From Porites lobata (lineage: Eukaryota; Cnidaria; Anthozoa; Scleractinia; Poritidae): a stretch of 64,000 nucleotides of DNA. Shown here one piece after another: positions 37,286 through 48,827 of this stretch; within the stretch, counting starts at the first letter, position 1; every line of letters begins with the position of its first letter. The position numbers were made by a program, and so were the translations under genes. The stretch covers positions 337,001 to 401,000 of the forward strand of contig CALNXK010000040.1 of NCBI GenBank assembly GCA_942486035.1, read 5' to 3'. The notes below the pieces were generated by a model. The model was not told the origin of the DNA and searched no databases. It saw only the letters and a program-made list of their open reading frames with translations.

Positions 37286-37536
37286 TTTTGCCACCAAACA
37301 CTTTCTCGACATCTTTCTTCTCAAGAAATCTTGGAAAGACCGCCAGAGAGCCAATGGAAAACTCTGCTGGGGAGACGTCGGGTCCAACGTTTTTACGACC
37401 AACAACAAAATCTGCACTCTCGGCTACCACATCACGTGGTACACTCTTGGGTGTCTTTGTCCAACCTCGGAACTGACTGTCTGTGTAAAGCCACAGTCCG
37501 TCAGACAGACTCCAGCTCAGTACAACACGCTGCCAT
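37286..37536 (-). CDS. Exon 18: ConA/laminin-G-like domain B, part 3
   Basis: A 251-bp exon with WQRVVLSW, LWLYTDS, FVVGRKN and the closing SIGSLAVFPRF, covering the parts of domain A found in exons 14 and 15. It leaves in phase 1 and forms a Lys codon with exon 19. Confidence 0.87.
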
Positions 37537-37700
37537 CTGGGTGCGAAACACAACCATGACAATCATGAAAATCACGGAATTCGATAAACAACAATTGATA
37601 AACAACTATTGGACCCTAAACGAATATCAATCAACTCCTCTAATATTAGCACCAAGCATGAAGCGTATCACACTCGAACTTGATAAGTGATAAAAAGTAT

Positions 37701-37907
37701 TCACACTAGAGACGCACTATCCGTCCGAGACGTTTTGTCCGTTGGCTAATTCGCGTTAAACAGATAATAAGTCTTAATCTGAAAATGGAACGGTCTTGAC
37801 TTTTAATGCACTATCCGTCTGATTTTATCCATCTGTTTTTCCGTCAGTTTTGGCGAATTTTGAAGATGGATTATCCGACACAGACGGATAATTAGTCTCT
37901 AGTGTGA
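37701..37907. mobile_element. MITE, ends TCACACTAGAGAC
   Basis: Inverted repeats of about 26 bp end in TATCCGTC; a second ACTATCCGTCTGAT block inside suggests internal duplication. Confidence 0.75.
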
Positions 37908-38141
37908 AAACGGCCACTACTTTTTTGTCAGGTCAAGCGTACACCCATACATTTTTATCAAACATCGTTGAATTCGATAGTCGTTGCCGCGACGCCTGAT
38001 ACTGAGAATCTATGAGGATGCTTTGACCGTGAAAATCTGTTCCTTTTTCATCTTTAAATTCTCTGGAACTATAACTGATTTTTGCTTTAGAGACAGAAAC
38101 GTCACTGTCTTATAGTACGCAATAAAAATGAGCTAAGTTAC

Positions 38142-38314
38142 CTGACAGTAAAAATAGAAGTTCTAACTGTCCAAGTCAGAGTGTCTTCATCGGTACTCAT
38201 TGCGACGCTGAAGTACAAATTGTTGTTTAACAGATATGCAGACAGACCTTTGGTGCCTTTCTGGTGGCCACCAGAGTCAAGGATATAATGAGGTTCTTTA
38301 TAGCTTCGCACAAC
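38142..38314 (-). CDS. Exon 17: ConA/laminin-G-like domain B, part 2
   Basis: A 173-bp exon with HYILDSGG, parallel to exon 13 and the start of exon 14. It leaves in phase 2 just before the conserved Trp of the domain, where domain A has no intron. Confidence 0.83.
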
Positions 38315-38711
38315 CTTGAAGGTATACACATACAATCATATTAGAGTAAGACAAATACAGAGATCATAGCTGGGGAATCACGACCTTTCGGCGATTTTTA
38401 CCCATTTACAAACTTATACACCTGGCTCCAGTTGTTCAAAAGTTGAATAGCGTTATGCTTTGGATAAATCACTATCCAGTGGATAAGGCAATTGGTCTTG
38501 GTACTACTTATCCGGTGGATATCGCTATCCAACTTTTGAACAACCAGGGCCAGGGGCCCGTTTCTCAAAAGTCCCTGGAGCCCTTCGGACCCGAAATGAA
38601 ATATTCCACTCAAAATCTAAAAATCAGGAGAGCGGATCCTAGCTAACAAACCAGTCCATTTTGTTTTGCTAAGAGAGACTGATAGTTTTATCATGTTATC
38701 TGTAAAATAGA

Positions 38712-39472
38712 GTTAACTCTGTCATAGCGACCACTTCTCGTAAGCGACCACTTTGTAACGGGTTTTGTTTCTTACTCAAATACTGTTTCAAAAACTCTCT
38801 CGAAAGCGACCACTTCTCAGATTTCTTAAGCGACAGCGACCACTTTTAAGGCCAGAAATTTTTCTTTTTTTTTTTGTTTTGTGTTTCTGGTAAGCGACCA
38901 CCACTCCCTCTAGAATACTAGAACGTCATAAAAGTTCAATTTTGTAGTCGCGCTGACCTAGATTACTGACAAACACATTGCAATAACAGTACAGAGTGTG
39001 CTTCCGAAAAAGAAAAAAAAAGGAGTTCGCAGTCTATCGGGGTTGCGAAGAGTTGTCCTCTGGAGTCACAAAGTGTCTGATATTCTCGTTGACTTGAGGC
39101 TCAAAGTAATGGAATATTCTAGACTTCATAAAGAAGCGTTGGAATGCGACTGAGTGATTGTAAAATGTAAATACTGTACAGCCTGAACTAGAGTGCAGGT
39201 AAGTATACGCACCCCAGGTTTCGCATATTTATCAGTTTTGTTAAGGTTTAATTTAAGTGATTCGTGATTAGTAAGGGACACATTTTAAACTGCATTGCAC
39301 TTGTTACTCGTAAAAAGAACAAATTAGTTTCAGGCAGAGAAAACATTTTCTGTTTGCCAAATTTTAACTTATAAGGTGTTATCTTTAACTGATTGCGTTA
39401 ATCAATTACGTTTGAGCTTATTTTTCTACTTTTTCCCATAGGCGACCATTTGCACCAAAGGTGGTCGCTTCA
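38712..39472. mobile_element. Candidate element with scattered AGCGACCAC words
   Basis: Several AAGCGACCACTT words at the left and a GGTGGTCGCTTCAT at the right suggest an inverted-repeat element; related words occur at 45060-45430. Boundaries are approximate. Confidence 0.35.
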
Positions 39473-39506
39473 TACCAACCTAATACTAAATAAAAAGAAT
39501 ACTCAC

Positions 39507-39730
39507 CCTGTTAAATTTAAGCTTGCAGCTCAAACTGAGTCCATTAGGACACTTGGCAGGATCATGGAGACATTTGCCGTCAAAGTTTCCAACTTTAAGG
39601 TAGGATTCCTTGCCGTCCAAGTGCACCCCTCCATCAACTGCTCTAACTGGTCCATTTACCTCAATATCTGGACTACCGCTTAACTTCTGGTCATCAAGTA
39701 TAGGTAGGAGCCACATGTAACGTGGAACAA
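39507..39730 (-). CDS. Exon 16: ConA/laminin-G-like domain B, part 1
   Basis: A 224-bp exon with YMWLLP, GGVHLDG, YLKVGNF, a Cys pair in CLHDPAKC and GLSLSCKL, parallel to exon 12. It enters after phase 1 and leaves in phase 0 at AGG|GTGAGT. Confidence 0.85.
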
Positions 39731-40900
39731 CTAAGGATATAAAAGAAAACAGCCCGCATTTTATAAGCTAGGGAAAAACGTCATTGCTGTAGGTAAAAGA
39801 TTTCGGTTGATATAACGCGGCTGTTATACTTTTAAATCCGTAGGCAAGCCTGTAGCATACATTACGCTGACTTTCAAAATCCTTATTTACTATGCAAATC
39901 TTCTGCTTTACATCAATGATATTTAGTACTTTTGATCTCTCCAGTCATTGTCCGACCACAGGTAGGATTTCATCCAACATACGCAATTTTTAGTCGGAGA
40001 TTGTCCAATGACCAACTATCATTTGCAGATTTGTGTAGATGAAATACTGAAACGTGAAATTTTTGTTAAGTAATGGTCCAGATAAGAAGTAAAGAACCAA
40101 ACACAACGAACACGTCGGAAGGCAAAAAGATGCTAACTTTACTTTTGTCTCTACTACATTTCTGATTAGTTTAGACAGCAAATTTTACGAAATCTTCGCA
40201 AAGCAGCATGTATATTAATCCTTAGTTTTCTACCCAACCTCCTTATAACAAAATCTCTTCTGAATCTAAGTAACACAGAAATCCTATGAGAGGAACATGT
40301 AAAATTGTAAACTTGGCTATTTATTTCAACACCTATGATTGGTCGAAATCTTTTAACACAATGAAACACCCATTAAAAATGGAGTTTTTGAAAAAATATA
40401 TTTAAAAATACATTTAAGTTCGTAAACTGCCTTTTTGTAGATTTATGCATTCTCCGTGTGAAAATGGAAACATTCTTCTGTGAGGAAAACGTATTGTGCC
40501 ATTGCAAAAGAAATTGCTCCCCTTCTTACCCCGATCATTACTTAAGTATTGATCGAAGTGAACATCGATTTTAATTTTGCAATCGATACTGGACAGTAGA
40601 GTAGAGTAGAGTATTTGCAAGGAAATCCCAAGGTCCGGCTAGACATAGTCATGCCCAAATTGTTTTCGCCATCTTTAGCTCCCTCCTCTCCCTGCTCCTT
40701 TGGTGTCCAACATTTTTGGTTCCTTTTTTACCTTTTATAACGCCTGGAAAGAGCTTGAAAAACATTTTAAAAAGCTACATGTAATAAAATGATTAACCAC
40801 TATGTTTTGCCCCCTCCGTCTGTGAGAAGGCATCAAACGCATCTACCATACACAAGCTCAGGGATACGAGACTTTATTGGCATCGCTGGATGATACTCAC

Positions 40901-40983
40901 CAGTATTATCGAATGTAAACACATAAGGTACGTCCTCTGGTGCTAGAAAGCGGGTGAATGCGTACAAAGAACTGATGTACATT
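40901..40983 (-). CDS. Exon 15: ConA/laminin-G-like domain A, part 4
   Basis: An 83-bp exon encoding the closing strand and helix of domain A, with the pattern ISSLYAFTRFLAPEDV that matches IGSLAVFPRFLEKKDV in exon 18. It leaves in phase 1 at ACTG|GTGAG. Confidence 0.83.
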
Positions 40984-41170
40984 CTGTGGAATGAAGACAT
41001 ACAATTTCTTACTTTGTTGAACGCGATTAAATAAACTGTAAACCAGTGATGAGGGAAAAGCAACTAAACAGGAAATTAACAGCCTCACATGTACTTGGGA
41101 ATACGTATACTTAACGGTACAAGAGTCAGGCAGGTCAGACATTTAGCAATTATTGAATGAGGTTGAGTGG

Positions 41171-41413
41171 GATGTGAAGAATTATGCAGATTGAGGAGGA
41201 TGTTATCCACCGAGTCGGGTCATGTAGCAACTGCTCGGAAGAGAAGTCACCAATGCTGCGTTTCCCTGACCACAAACAATACTAAAACAATTGGAAGAAT
41301 GACATGTCATTCATTTCTGCGACCAATCAGGAGAGATCTTACGGGCAGCTCCTACACTACCCATTCAGCCTCGGTGGATAACTTCCTCCGAGATCTGCAT
41401 AATTCTTCACATC
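41171..41413. mobile_element. MITE, ends GATGTGAAGAATTATGCAGA
   Basis: Inverted repeats of about 45 bp contain GGATGTTATCCACCGAG and its complement. Non-coding. Confidence 0.75.
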
Positions 41414-41982
41414 ATACGAAAGCCGGCTGTAATAGTTGTGTTATCATTCATTCAAAATACTTCTACGTTCTTAATATGTTATCCTCCTCATAGGCTTTCT
41501 TCAAAACTTTGGCCTATTTCTCCGCACAGTTTTAGGATATAAACAGATGTTTTATCTTGCAGATACTCCTCAAAAAGTAGATAAAATCCATCGAGCAATA
41601 TGTTTTGCGTATTCTTGCATTTCTTCCATTCTGTTTAAGTCAGAAGTTCAGCTATTCCGTCTTCGAATAGCCGTGAAAGCCATTTTTCAGTTCACTTTTG
41701 CCTAAGCAGCCTCGTTTCCAAGCAAATATACCATCGATCAGCCTCGTTTCCAATCAAATGTACCGTCGAATCGATGGTATATTGCTCGCCTCTTCCAAAT
41801 ATGGTAAGCGCCCGTCGGTTATGACGAATTAGCCGGAGGATTGGAGCCAACCAGTGACGACGAAATATTTTGAATGAATAATCAGTACATGGGGTATATT
41901 CGGAAAACAGTTTGTTGTCGTGTCGGAACATTACCTTGGCTCTCAATATTAGTATTAACTTGGCCCTCAGTATTGTTATTAC

Positions 41983-42206
41983 CTTGTGTACTTGTAGGGC
42001 GGGTTTCCACTCTTTCTACCAATGGTAAGACGAGCTTGTTTGTTTGGCACCAGTCCTGTTTCTGTTCCTTCCTTTAGTGAGTCTCTGAATGCGCCATTAA
42101 CATACAACATTAAACCCTCTTCTTTTTTCCAAGTCATGGCGATATCCTGCCACTCATTGGTCACCAGTTCCGTGAAAAGTTGCCATTCCTTGGTCGACGT
42201 TACAAC
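41983..42206 (-). CDS. Exon 14: ConA/laminin-G-like domain A, part 3
   Basis: A 224-bp exon with the typical laminin-G core: WQDIAMTWK, LMLYVNG, and LTIGRKSG. It leaves in phase 2 and completes an Arg codon with exon 15. Confidence 0.87.
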
Positions 42207-42224
42207 CTGCACGACGCAATTATC

Positions 42225-42580
42225 ACTGGATTAACGGTCAATGTACCATTACTTGTCCCTTCGAGATAGATTTGATACTGTTTAATATAATATGGCTGAA
42301 TCCGCGAGTGGGCAAGATCAAGCGAATCCCGATGTTCTGATTTGCTACCCGAAAGGGCAAGGTGGGCGTATCTTAACCGCTCATTTCCCGCTTTGGTCCC
42401 GCAAGAAAAACGTTCTCTTGGCCATGTAAAAAATCCTTCATTGGCCAAGCCTGTTTGGTCAAGATGGCATCTTTTCTTTTGCGCTTTCGTTGACAACGAC
42501 TTCGCCCCGGTCCATGAAAACGCAACAAAACACATGGCCAATATCCAATTATACGCTTGCTCGATAACGCACATAGATAA
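42225..42580. repeat. Probable dispersed repeat carrying an open frame
   Basis: The minus-strand frame with words such as SWTGAKSLSTKAQKKRCH and the plus-strand shadow look like a sequence seen repeatedly in cnidarian predicted proteomes; this is from memory. It overlaps nothing in the main gene and is best treated as a repeat. Confidence 0.3.
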
Positions 42581-42980
42581 ACCTTATAAAGATGTTGTAA
42601 GGGTTCTTACTACTTTAAACGTGTCCGTTTGTTCTTGTTCGAATTGGAATTTGGAAGTGTTAGGTTTTGAGGAGAGGGGAAAACAGGAGTGAAAGGAATT
42701 ACAGTACATGAATACCCTTCTCTATCATTTATATGTTATACAAGACCTTATTCACTAGATTAGACAATGATAGCACGCACGCTAGAAATTTAAAATCCCA
42801 ATCCATAAATTTGCGGTAAACGATAATCTAATTTAATGGCATCTTGCTTTTTAATGTATAACTCACTGAAACCCTGCAGCTACTGTACTCGGTTAATCAA
42901 ACAGTTGCTTTCGGTATACAAACAGTGCTTGAAAACATCGTTCCATAAATTACCCAAAAGAAAACACTTTCTGTTTTTAC

Positions 42981-43094
42981 CTTGTAAAAGAGAGAGCCAT
43001 TTTGAATGAAAATTGACACGCCGCGCGAATTGCCACTGGAGTCCAAGATGTATCGTTTGTCTTTGTAGGACAAAGCATCGTCGTCAAAATTTAG
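42981..43094 (-). CDS. Exon 13: ConA/laminin-G-like domain A, part 2
   Basis: A 114-bp, phase 0-0 exon containing RYILDSSG, the counterpart of HYILDSGG in exon 17. Acceptor TTACAG and donor AAG|GTAAAA are clear. Confidence 0.85.
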
Positions 43095-44123
43095 CTGTAA
43101 CAAAGAAACATACTTGTAAGAGTAACATATTTAACTGTCATTACGCTGCTACATCTCTTATATATAAACAAGTCAATGTATATAAGCAATATAGCAGCGT
43201 ATTCTACGATATAATTGTGTCATTATAGATATACATCATGAACATTATCGTCTAGTTTAAAAAACATACTGCCATTTAAGAAAAGAGTCTTGCCTACCCA
43301 CTTCTATGTTTCCGCAATAATCAACTGGAATAAGAATCTATGACACTTTGGCTTTCACCTATCACAATAGGAGTCCATAATCCAGATCACGAATAATACA
43401 ATACGAGAAAATTTACTATTAAGCTTCCTTTTCAAAACGAGGCTAAGTGCGAAGCCTGCTGCGAGAACAATTTTTCACTCTCATGCAAAACAAAGCAATT
43501 TTGACATGAAAAGGTTTTGCATAACACGTTGAAAACAATTTTCCATGGTCTACACTTATTTCGACCATAGAATGACGTCAAAATGTTCGCACCTCAAGTG
43601 GAACGACGAACCGCAGGCCAACATTTTGACTTCCAGTCATTCCTGTTGTCGGTAAGAGTATAGACCATGAAAATTGTTGTTCAATTGTTTTTTTTGCAAT
43701 AACATTGACAGTTTTTGACGACCATTTCCATTTTCATTTTCTTCATCAAGTCATTTCTATGGTTCATAATCTCCTAGATAATAGTTCTCGACCAATCAGC
43801 GCGCGAAAAATCGCTCTGTTAATTAAATAGACTTCTTTCATAATGGCCAACCATTTATTTTTTCGTTCATATGTAGATAAATGAACCTTTCTGTTTGGAA
43901 GTAAGAATTGTATTTTGCACATGCCAACGAAGACAGAAATGCTAATTATCATACATATAAAACAACATATTAATAGTCCGCCATTATGAAACGGCATGTT
44001 ACACATTGCCATGTCAACAGACCACCCCAATCGTAACATTTCTCAGTCGATAAATGGTAACATTAGCAGTGAAATAAAAGGAAAAGATTGAAGAAACTTA
44101 GGTATTAAAGTTAAATGTTGTAC

Positions 44124-44332
44124 CTGTAAAGCGAAGGAGAACCCCTTGATGCATAGGTCGGGATCCCCCAAGCACTGTCCATAGAAATCTCCTGCGTCAA
44201 GCCATGCGTCAACTCCATTCAGTTGAAGACCGCCGTCTTCTGCCTTGACATTACCGTGTGCAGCAATTGGGTTGGAACCGTGAATACGGCTGTCAGATAT
44301 CTTTTGCACAGTCCACAAATACTGAGGAGTCA
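44124..44332 (-). CDS. Exon 12: ConA/laminin-G-like domain A, part 1
   Basis: A 209-bp exon that begins the first of two related lectin-fold domains. It shows the pattern YLWTVQ, then GGLQLNG, then WLDAGDF, then a Cys pair in CLGDPDLC and GFSFALQ. Exon 16 has the same pattern in the same order. It leaves in phase 0. Confidence 0.85.
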
Positions 44333-44502
44333 CTGATAAGATAAAATAACACATGTGTATACAAATGACGAAGTGTTGCCATGACACAAATGAATGGCTA
44401 ATCCTAAATGGGAACTGTGGAAGTGAAATGAAAAGACCACATATTTCTCGCAGTAATTTCGCTATTTACGACAGGTTTAAAATGTAAAATTCTGTGCATT
44501 TA

Positions 44503-44852
44503 CAGGGTTCGTACATTTCTTCCCGTACAAAATTCAAGGACTTATCAAAGACTTTGATGGACCTAATTTATTACTTTTAACAAACGAAGAATATATTCCG
44601 ATAATAATGGGATTTGTTCTAAATGGCATCCATTTTTATGAAAAATTCGTTTGTGAGTCCACACCTGACTTTCATTTAATCAATGCTGATTTTATTCCGT
44701 TGGCTTCAAACTGGTATTTGCCAAAGTTGTTGGAGGTTTGAAAATGTTGAAAATTCAAGGACTTTGAAGGACAAAAATGAATGAAGGAGAATTTCAAGGA
44801 CTTGAAAAAGGATTCTAAAGCACAAGGGTTTTCAAGACGCGTATGAATCCTG
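44503..44852. mobile_element. MITE, ends CAGGGTTCGTAC, next to exon 11 donor
   Basis: Imperfect inverted ends CAGGGTTCGTACATTTC / GCGTATGAATCCTG with many AATTCAAGGACTTT words inside. The right end is 12 bp from the exon 11 donor. Confidence 0.65.
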
Positions 44853-44864
44853 ATTTTACTCTAC

Positions 44865-44963
44865 CTGAATGCCTTCCAAAAATCGTTACGCTAGTGTCAA
44901 TGTCAGGATTCAGCAATGATTTGTTTGAGACAAATTTCTCAACCTCGTGAGTCAAAGTTGCGT
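44865..44963 (-). CDS. Exon 11: spacer before first laminin-G-like domain
   Basis: A 99-bp phase 1-1 exon encoding a hydrophobic/acidic spacer with no cysteine and no recognised motif. Its acceptor is TTGTAG and its donor GTAGAG. An inverted-repeat element ends only 12 bp inside the downstream intron. Confidence 0.7.
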
Positions 44964-45476
44964 CTACAATGCAAGATAAAAGGTACAATGAACATATGAG
45001 TGGCAGCTATTTAGACCAGAGTAAAGGTTAAATGTTTTAACAGAATTCCGACAATGCAGCCGTACAATCGACACTCTTCTTACGACCAGCTTCGAGGTCG
45101 GTCTCTGTACTGAAAATTTAACTCTCATAAGCGACCTCGACTACGTTTATGAATCACCAGCTGGTCTTTTCCTTTGTTTGTAAGATCTCGTAAGTGACCA
45201 CTTGGTCAATAACTGAACAAAACCATTAACTATTTGATCAAATGTAAGGTTACACATAACTTAAGCGCTAATGGTTCGTTTACTTATCAACAATATAAAC
45301 ACAAGCGTTTTGCTAAAAGCTCTCGTAAGTGACCGCCTTCAGTAAATTGATTACATGGTCGTTTACGAGAGCTCATTCTCGTAACCGATCAGCTCCAGCT
45401 GCAACCACCTTTATGGATTCCCGAGGTGGTAGCTCACACCTCAGAGCTTTGACTATCGCTTATTACTTTTCCTTAC

Positions 45477-45506
45477 CATTTAACGGATGATGTGGGCCTT
45501 TGGGAC
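45477..45506 (-). CDS. Exon 10: 30-bp microexon linker
   Basis: A 30-bp phase 1-1 exon encoding about ten residues rich in Pro and His. It is flanked by a CTTAG acceptor with a purine-free tract and a GTAAGG donor. It completes a Ser codon with exon 9 and an Asp codon with exon 11. Skipping it is frame-neutral. Confidence 0.65.
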
Positions 45507-45627
45507 CTAAGAAAAAAAAGATAAGTTAAAAGGTTTATAATGGAAAATGCATTTAGCTTATCCAGCCAGTTTACAGGCACTCCACTCAAATAATTAGAAA
45601 TGATTAATCCAAATACAACATAAGAAG

Positions 45628-45785
45628 ATTAAAAACCCCAACTGGCAGGAGGCATTCAGTTGGCTATTTACAAGCGTGGCCAATCGAGGATTTGAACTTG
45701 GGAGTACCCGAGAACAAATTCAGCAAGTGGCCAGAGAGGGATTCGAATATCGGATTGCAAGTCAGAGGCGCCGATCACTCACACT
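45628..45785 (-). mobile_element. Degenerate copy of the same SINE-like family
   Basis: Shares the body and tail words of the copy at 57201 (CCAGTTGG...TTTTTAATC on the minus strand, and GGATTTGAACTTGGG-type sequence), with a decayed tRNA-like head. It lies in the intron between exons 9 and 10. Confidence 0.5.
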
Positions 45786-46262
45786 ATTTGCTTCTTTATA
45801 AAATGAGTTAGATTTGCCTAATCATCATTTTCGACAATTTTTTTTTTTTTCGAAGCAAGTGAGATTGCTGCACTGATGGCTGATAAGAGGCTGTGGAAAG
45901 ATCTAGTGGTTGCCCGCCTTCGGGCGACCAAGTGAGTGTGTGTGAGTGAGTTGTTTTTACTAAGTGTATTGTGTTGGCAAAACATTTTTGAGCCAGCCTT
46001 CCATCAATAGATACATTGTCCACTACGGGCTTCATTCATAGATTTTTCTCTAATTGCTCTTAAGAAGACACAACTCTTTTAAGTCACCTTTGACTATAGT
46101 TTCGTTCTTGCCTTCTTATCAAGTGTAATGTGTTGGCCAAACATTTTTGAACCCGCTCTCTATCAATAAATACATTGTGTACTGAGAGCGTTACAACCTC
46201 GTTCCCAGGGTTCTCTCAGTCCCTTTTTCAAAGATCAATCACTACGTGCGCTTAAGAGGAGT

Positions 46263-46362
46263 AGCCTCCCACGCAGACGTTCTCACGCGTTCCGTCCCCA
46301 CGAACATAGTTTGTGAAGAAGGAACGCGTTACGAAGCCCTAAGAACGTCTGCGTGCGAGGCT
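46263..46362. mobile_element. 100-bp inverted repeat, AGCCTCCCACGCAGACGTTC
   Basis: Arms AGCCTC...ACGCAGACGTTCT and inner ACGCGTTCC pair with the right side. Could fold as a long hairpin. Confidence 0.6.
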
Positions 46363-46727
46363 AAAGGAGAGAGATCTCATTTTGATCAAGGGGGCTATCA
46401 GTGTCACGAGGATATTTCTGTTATTAGGTCAGTTCTTTGCTTGAGGCTTTTATCTTGAACCATACACAAAATGCTCCTGTAGAGGTGGCGCAGGTAAAGC
46501 ATTAAAACTTTTTTTCAAGGTTTTATCTATGTTCATCCTTGCTATCCGTAGCAATAGACGACCGGAAACAGTGTCAGTGCCTTAATATAGTCTTAAATAA
46601 CAAATCTGGGCCATTAATGTTGGAATTCAATTGACGCAAAGTCACGATATAGGTTTTTCAAAGAGATAGCAATCAGCGAGTTTAAGGTGGACCCAACACA
46701 AGTTTGGTTTCAAGACCCTCTCTCAGT

Positions 46728-47188
46728 ATAAACCTTATTCACGATACCCACCATCTTTGCAGGAGCTTAACGACTGATTGGATAAAAGCAATAGCACGTG
46801 GTTTCTCAGGTGGCAAACAAGAGATAAAAGTTGCCAATACGAGAAATCGCGGCCATTTTTGTTTATTCTAGAAGACAGAAAATGAAGAACTTTTTATCTT
46901 AAAGACGATAATGGCAAATTATGGTTGGAAGTGATCTTGATGAAGTGGTGACCATAACTGTCCTCACAGCAAGCAACAATGAAGTGAAACTTGTTAAAAC
47001 TCGAACTGTGCATTTTGCAAGTCTAAAATTGCCGTACCATTTTAAGAGAATAAACACACTCGACCGCGGTTGGTCGTAATGGCAAATTTTAACACTTGTT
47101 TGTCCCCGGAAAACCACGTGACATTGCTTTTAACCCATCCATTCTAAAGCGCTTGCAAAGATGGCGGGTATCGTGAATGAAGTCTATT
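46728..47188. mobile_element. Approx. 465-bp MITE family, copy 1
   Basis: Similar along its whole length to 61263-61729, with inverted ends containing GCCATCTTTGCA and AGACTTCATTCACGA. Non-coding. Confidence 0.8.
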
Positions 47189-47284
47189 AAGAGAAGGAGA
47201 GTCTTAGGACCAATAATTTTTGAGTAAAAAAAAAGGTTTTGGAATAGAGGCCCGAAAAATGTAAATAGCGTATCGCACACTTAC

Positions 47285-47495
47285 TTGGTTTCTTACAAAT
47301 AAAACTATACTGGCTTTGACATGGCTCATCATGCCACCTTCCGGTGCTGGTCACTATTGCGCATGACACGCCGCCATTGTTTGGTGACTTATCGTCCCAG
47401 TTTGTGTAAGATGAAGTAGTACGATCGCTCCAGACCCAGTCACCCTCGTTATCGATGTCATTGTAACCAATCCAGAAGTCGGAATTAGAATAAAC
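47285..47495 (-). CDS. Exon 9: C-type lectin-like domain 2, C-terminal half
   Basis: A 211-bp exon with FWIGYND, WVWSD, a SPNNGG loop near the EPN position, and RWHDEPC then FICKK at the end. Together with exon 8 it supplies all six expected cysteines. The D in RWHDEPC and the SPN triplet leave calcium and sugar binding possible. It leaves in phase 1 at CCAA|GTAAGTG. Confidence 0.9.
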
Positions 47496-47740
47496 CTGAC
47501 AAAGCATGACTCATGTTAATAGAATTTCTTTCAATGAAATAATATTTAAAATCTCGGCTAAAAGGAGGAGCACTTATTGGAAGGAGGGCGCTTAATTGAC
47601 GGGGCGCTTCTTAAGTTTTCCTTTCAACGAAATGTAACTTTCATTTGAGCAAATCTTTAATAGAAGAACCAAAACGGTAATGCTGTTGGCTGGTACCAAC
47701 AAGCGTTGTATCGGTATACACGTGCAAAAAAAATATTGAT

Positions 47741-48308
47741 TACCGTAAAATTCCGAAAATAAGCCCCTCCATGTATAAGCCCCTCAAACTCGTAACGCAA
47801 AAAACCCTCCGTTAAATCGCCCCTCCGAATATAAGCCCCTGGGGGCTTGCACTTGGAAAGTGCCCTAAAATACAAAATAAAACAAGGCAAAAACGGTAGA
47901 GTAACATATAAATTTTTGTATTTGCCAAAGAGCTATTTCGTGTTTGCGAAGTGTTTGTAGTCAGAAAGTGTCACCGTTAATTGCTGTTTGCGTGGTTCCT
48001 CTTCACTCTTGGCTTTGATTTTCTCGGTCCATATGGACAAAGCACTTGAATGGCCACGCTTTAGAAAGGTCTACGTCCTCAAGGCGAGTTTCAGTAAAAA
48101 CTTTCTCCAAATTACTGATATAAATTTCCTTTCAACTATAAGCTAGCCCAATAGATTTCCCTCCAAGTATAAGCCTAGCCGATTTTGAAACGCAAACTTC
48201 CCTCCGTTTATTAGCCCCTCCGAATATAAGCCCCTCCAAAAATAAGCCCCTCAAAAAGGGCCTTTGAAAAATATAAGCCCCGGGGCTTATTTTCGGAATT
48301 GTACGGTA
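47741..48308. mobile_element. Element with AATAAGCCCCTCC repeats
   Basis: Ends TACCGTAAAATTCCGAAAATA and inverted copy. Multiple TATAAGCCCCTCC words lie inside each end. Sits between exons 8 and 9. Confidence 0.7.
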
Positions 48309-48311
48309 TTT

Positions 48312-48312
48312 G

Positions 48313-48344
<32 letters not shown>

Positions 48345-48354
48345 ATCATCAAAT
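48312..48354. repeat. ATC trinucleotide microsatellite
   Basis: Twelve or so ATC units directly after the AATAAGCCCC element. Confidence 0.9.
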
Positions 48355-48663
48355 ATCCTCATCAATAAAGTGGCAAAAGGCAGCTTTTATCCCCACTGTT
48401 TTAGAAAGTTAGCGGGGAGGGGAAGGGAGGGGCGCTTGTTCGATGTTTCGGTCTTGGGGATAGGCGATTATTCGAGGGAGGGTGCTTATTAGACTAGGAG
48501 CGTGGGCGCTTATTCAAGGAAATACGAACACTGAAAGGAACAAGTACTTTTTTTTGGAATTTATGCAACGTTCTCGCACTAAATTTCTGTTTGGCATACT
48601 TTTTTCAGTTTTCAAAAAGGAGAAATAATAATCAAGGAAAAAATAGCCATGCTAGTTTCCAAC

Positions 48664-48827
48664 CTGTGAAATCATGGTTTCTTCATCATCACTAAGTATG
48701 CTGGCAAGCGATGCTTTCTGGTCCATACAAGACACAAGTGCGTGCTCCCACGTTTTCCTGTCTTTAAAGAGTTTGTAACATCCTTGGACTGAATTCAGAG
48801 TCAATTTCTTCCAGCCCTTATTACAAT
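48664..48827 (-). CDS. Exon 8: C-type lectin-like domain 2, N-terminal half
   Basis: A 164-bp exon encoding the first half of a second CTLD: CNKGW, GCYKLF, a TWEHA helix segment and SCMDQKASLASI. It leaves in phase 0 at CAG|GTTGG and continues in exon 9. Lectin 1 has no intron here, so the two copies differ in structure. Confidence 0.88.

Noticed and set aside
42200..42574. 124-codon minus-strand open frame
   Set aside because: Looks like a dispersed repeat and runs into exon 14's acceptor region in another frame.
35489..48354. Repeats considered as CRISPR-like arrays
   Set aside because: The tandem units are trinucleotide microsatellites without unique spacers.
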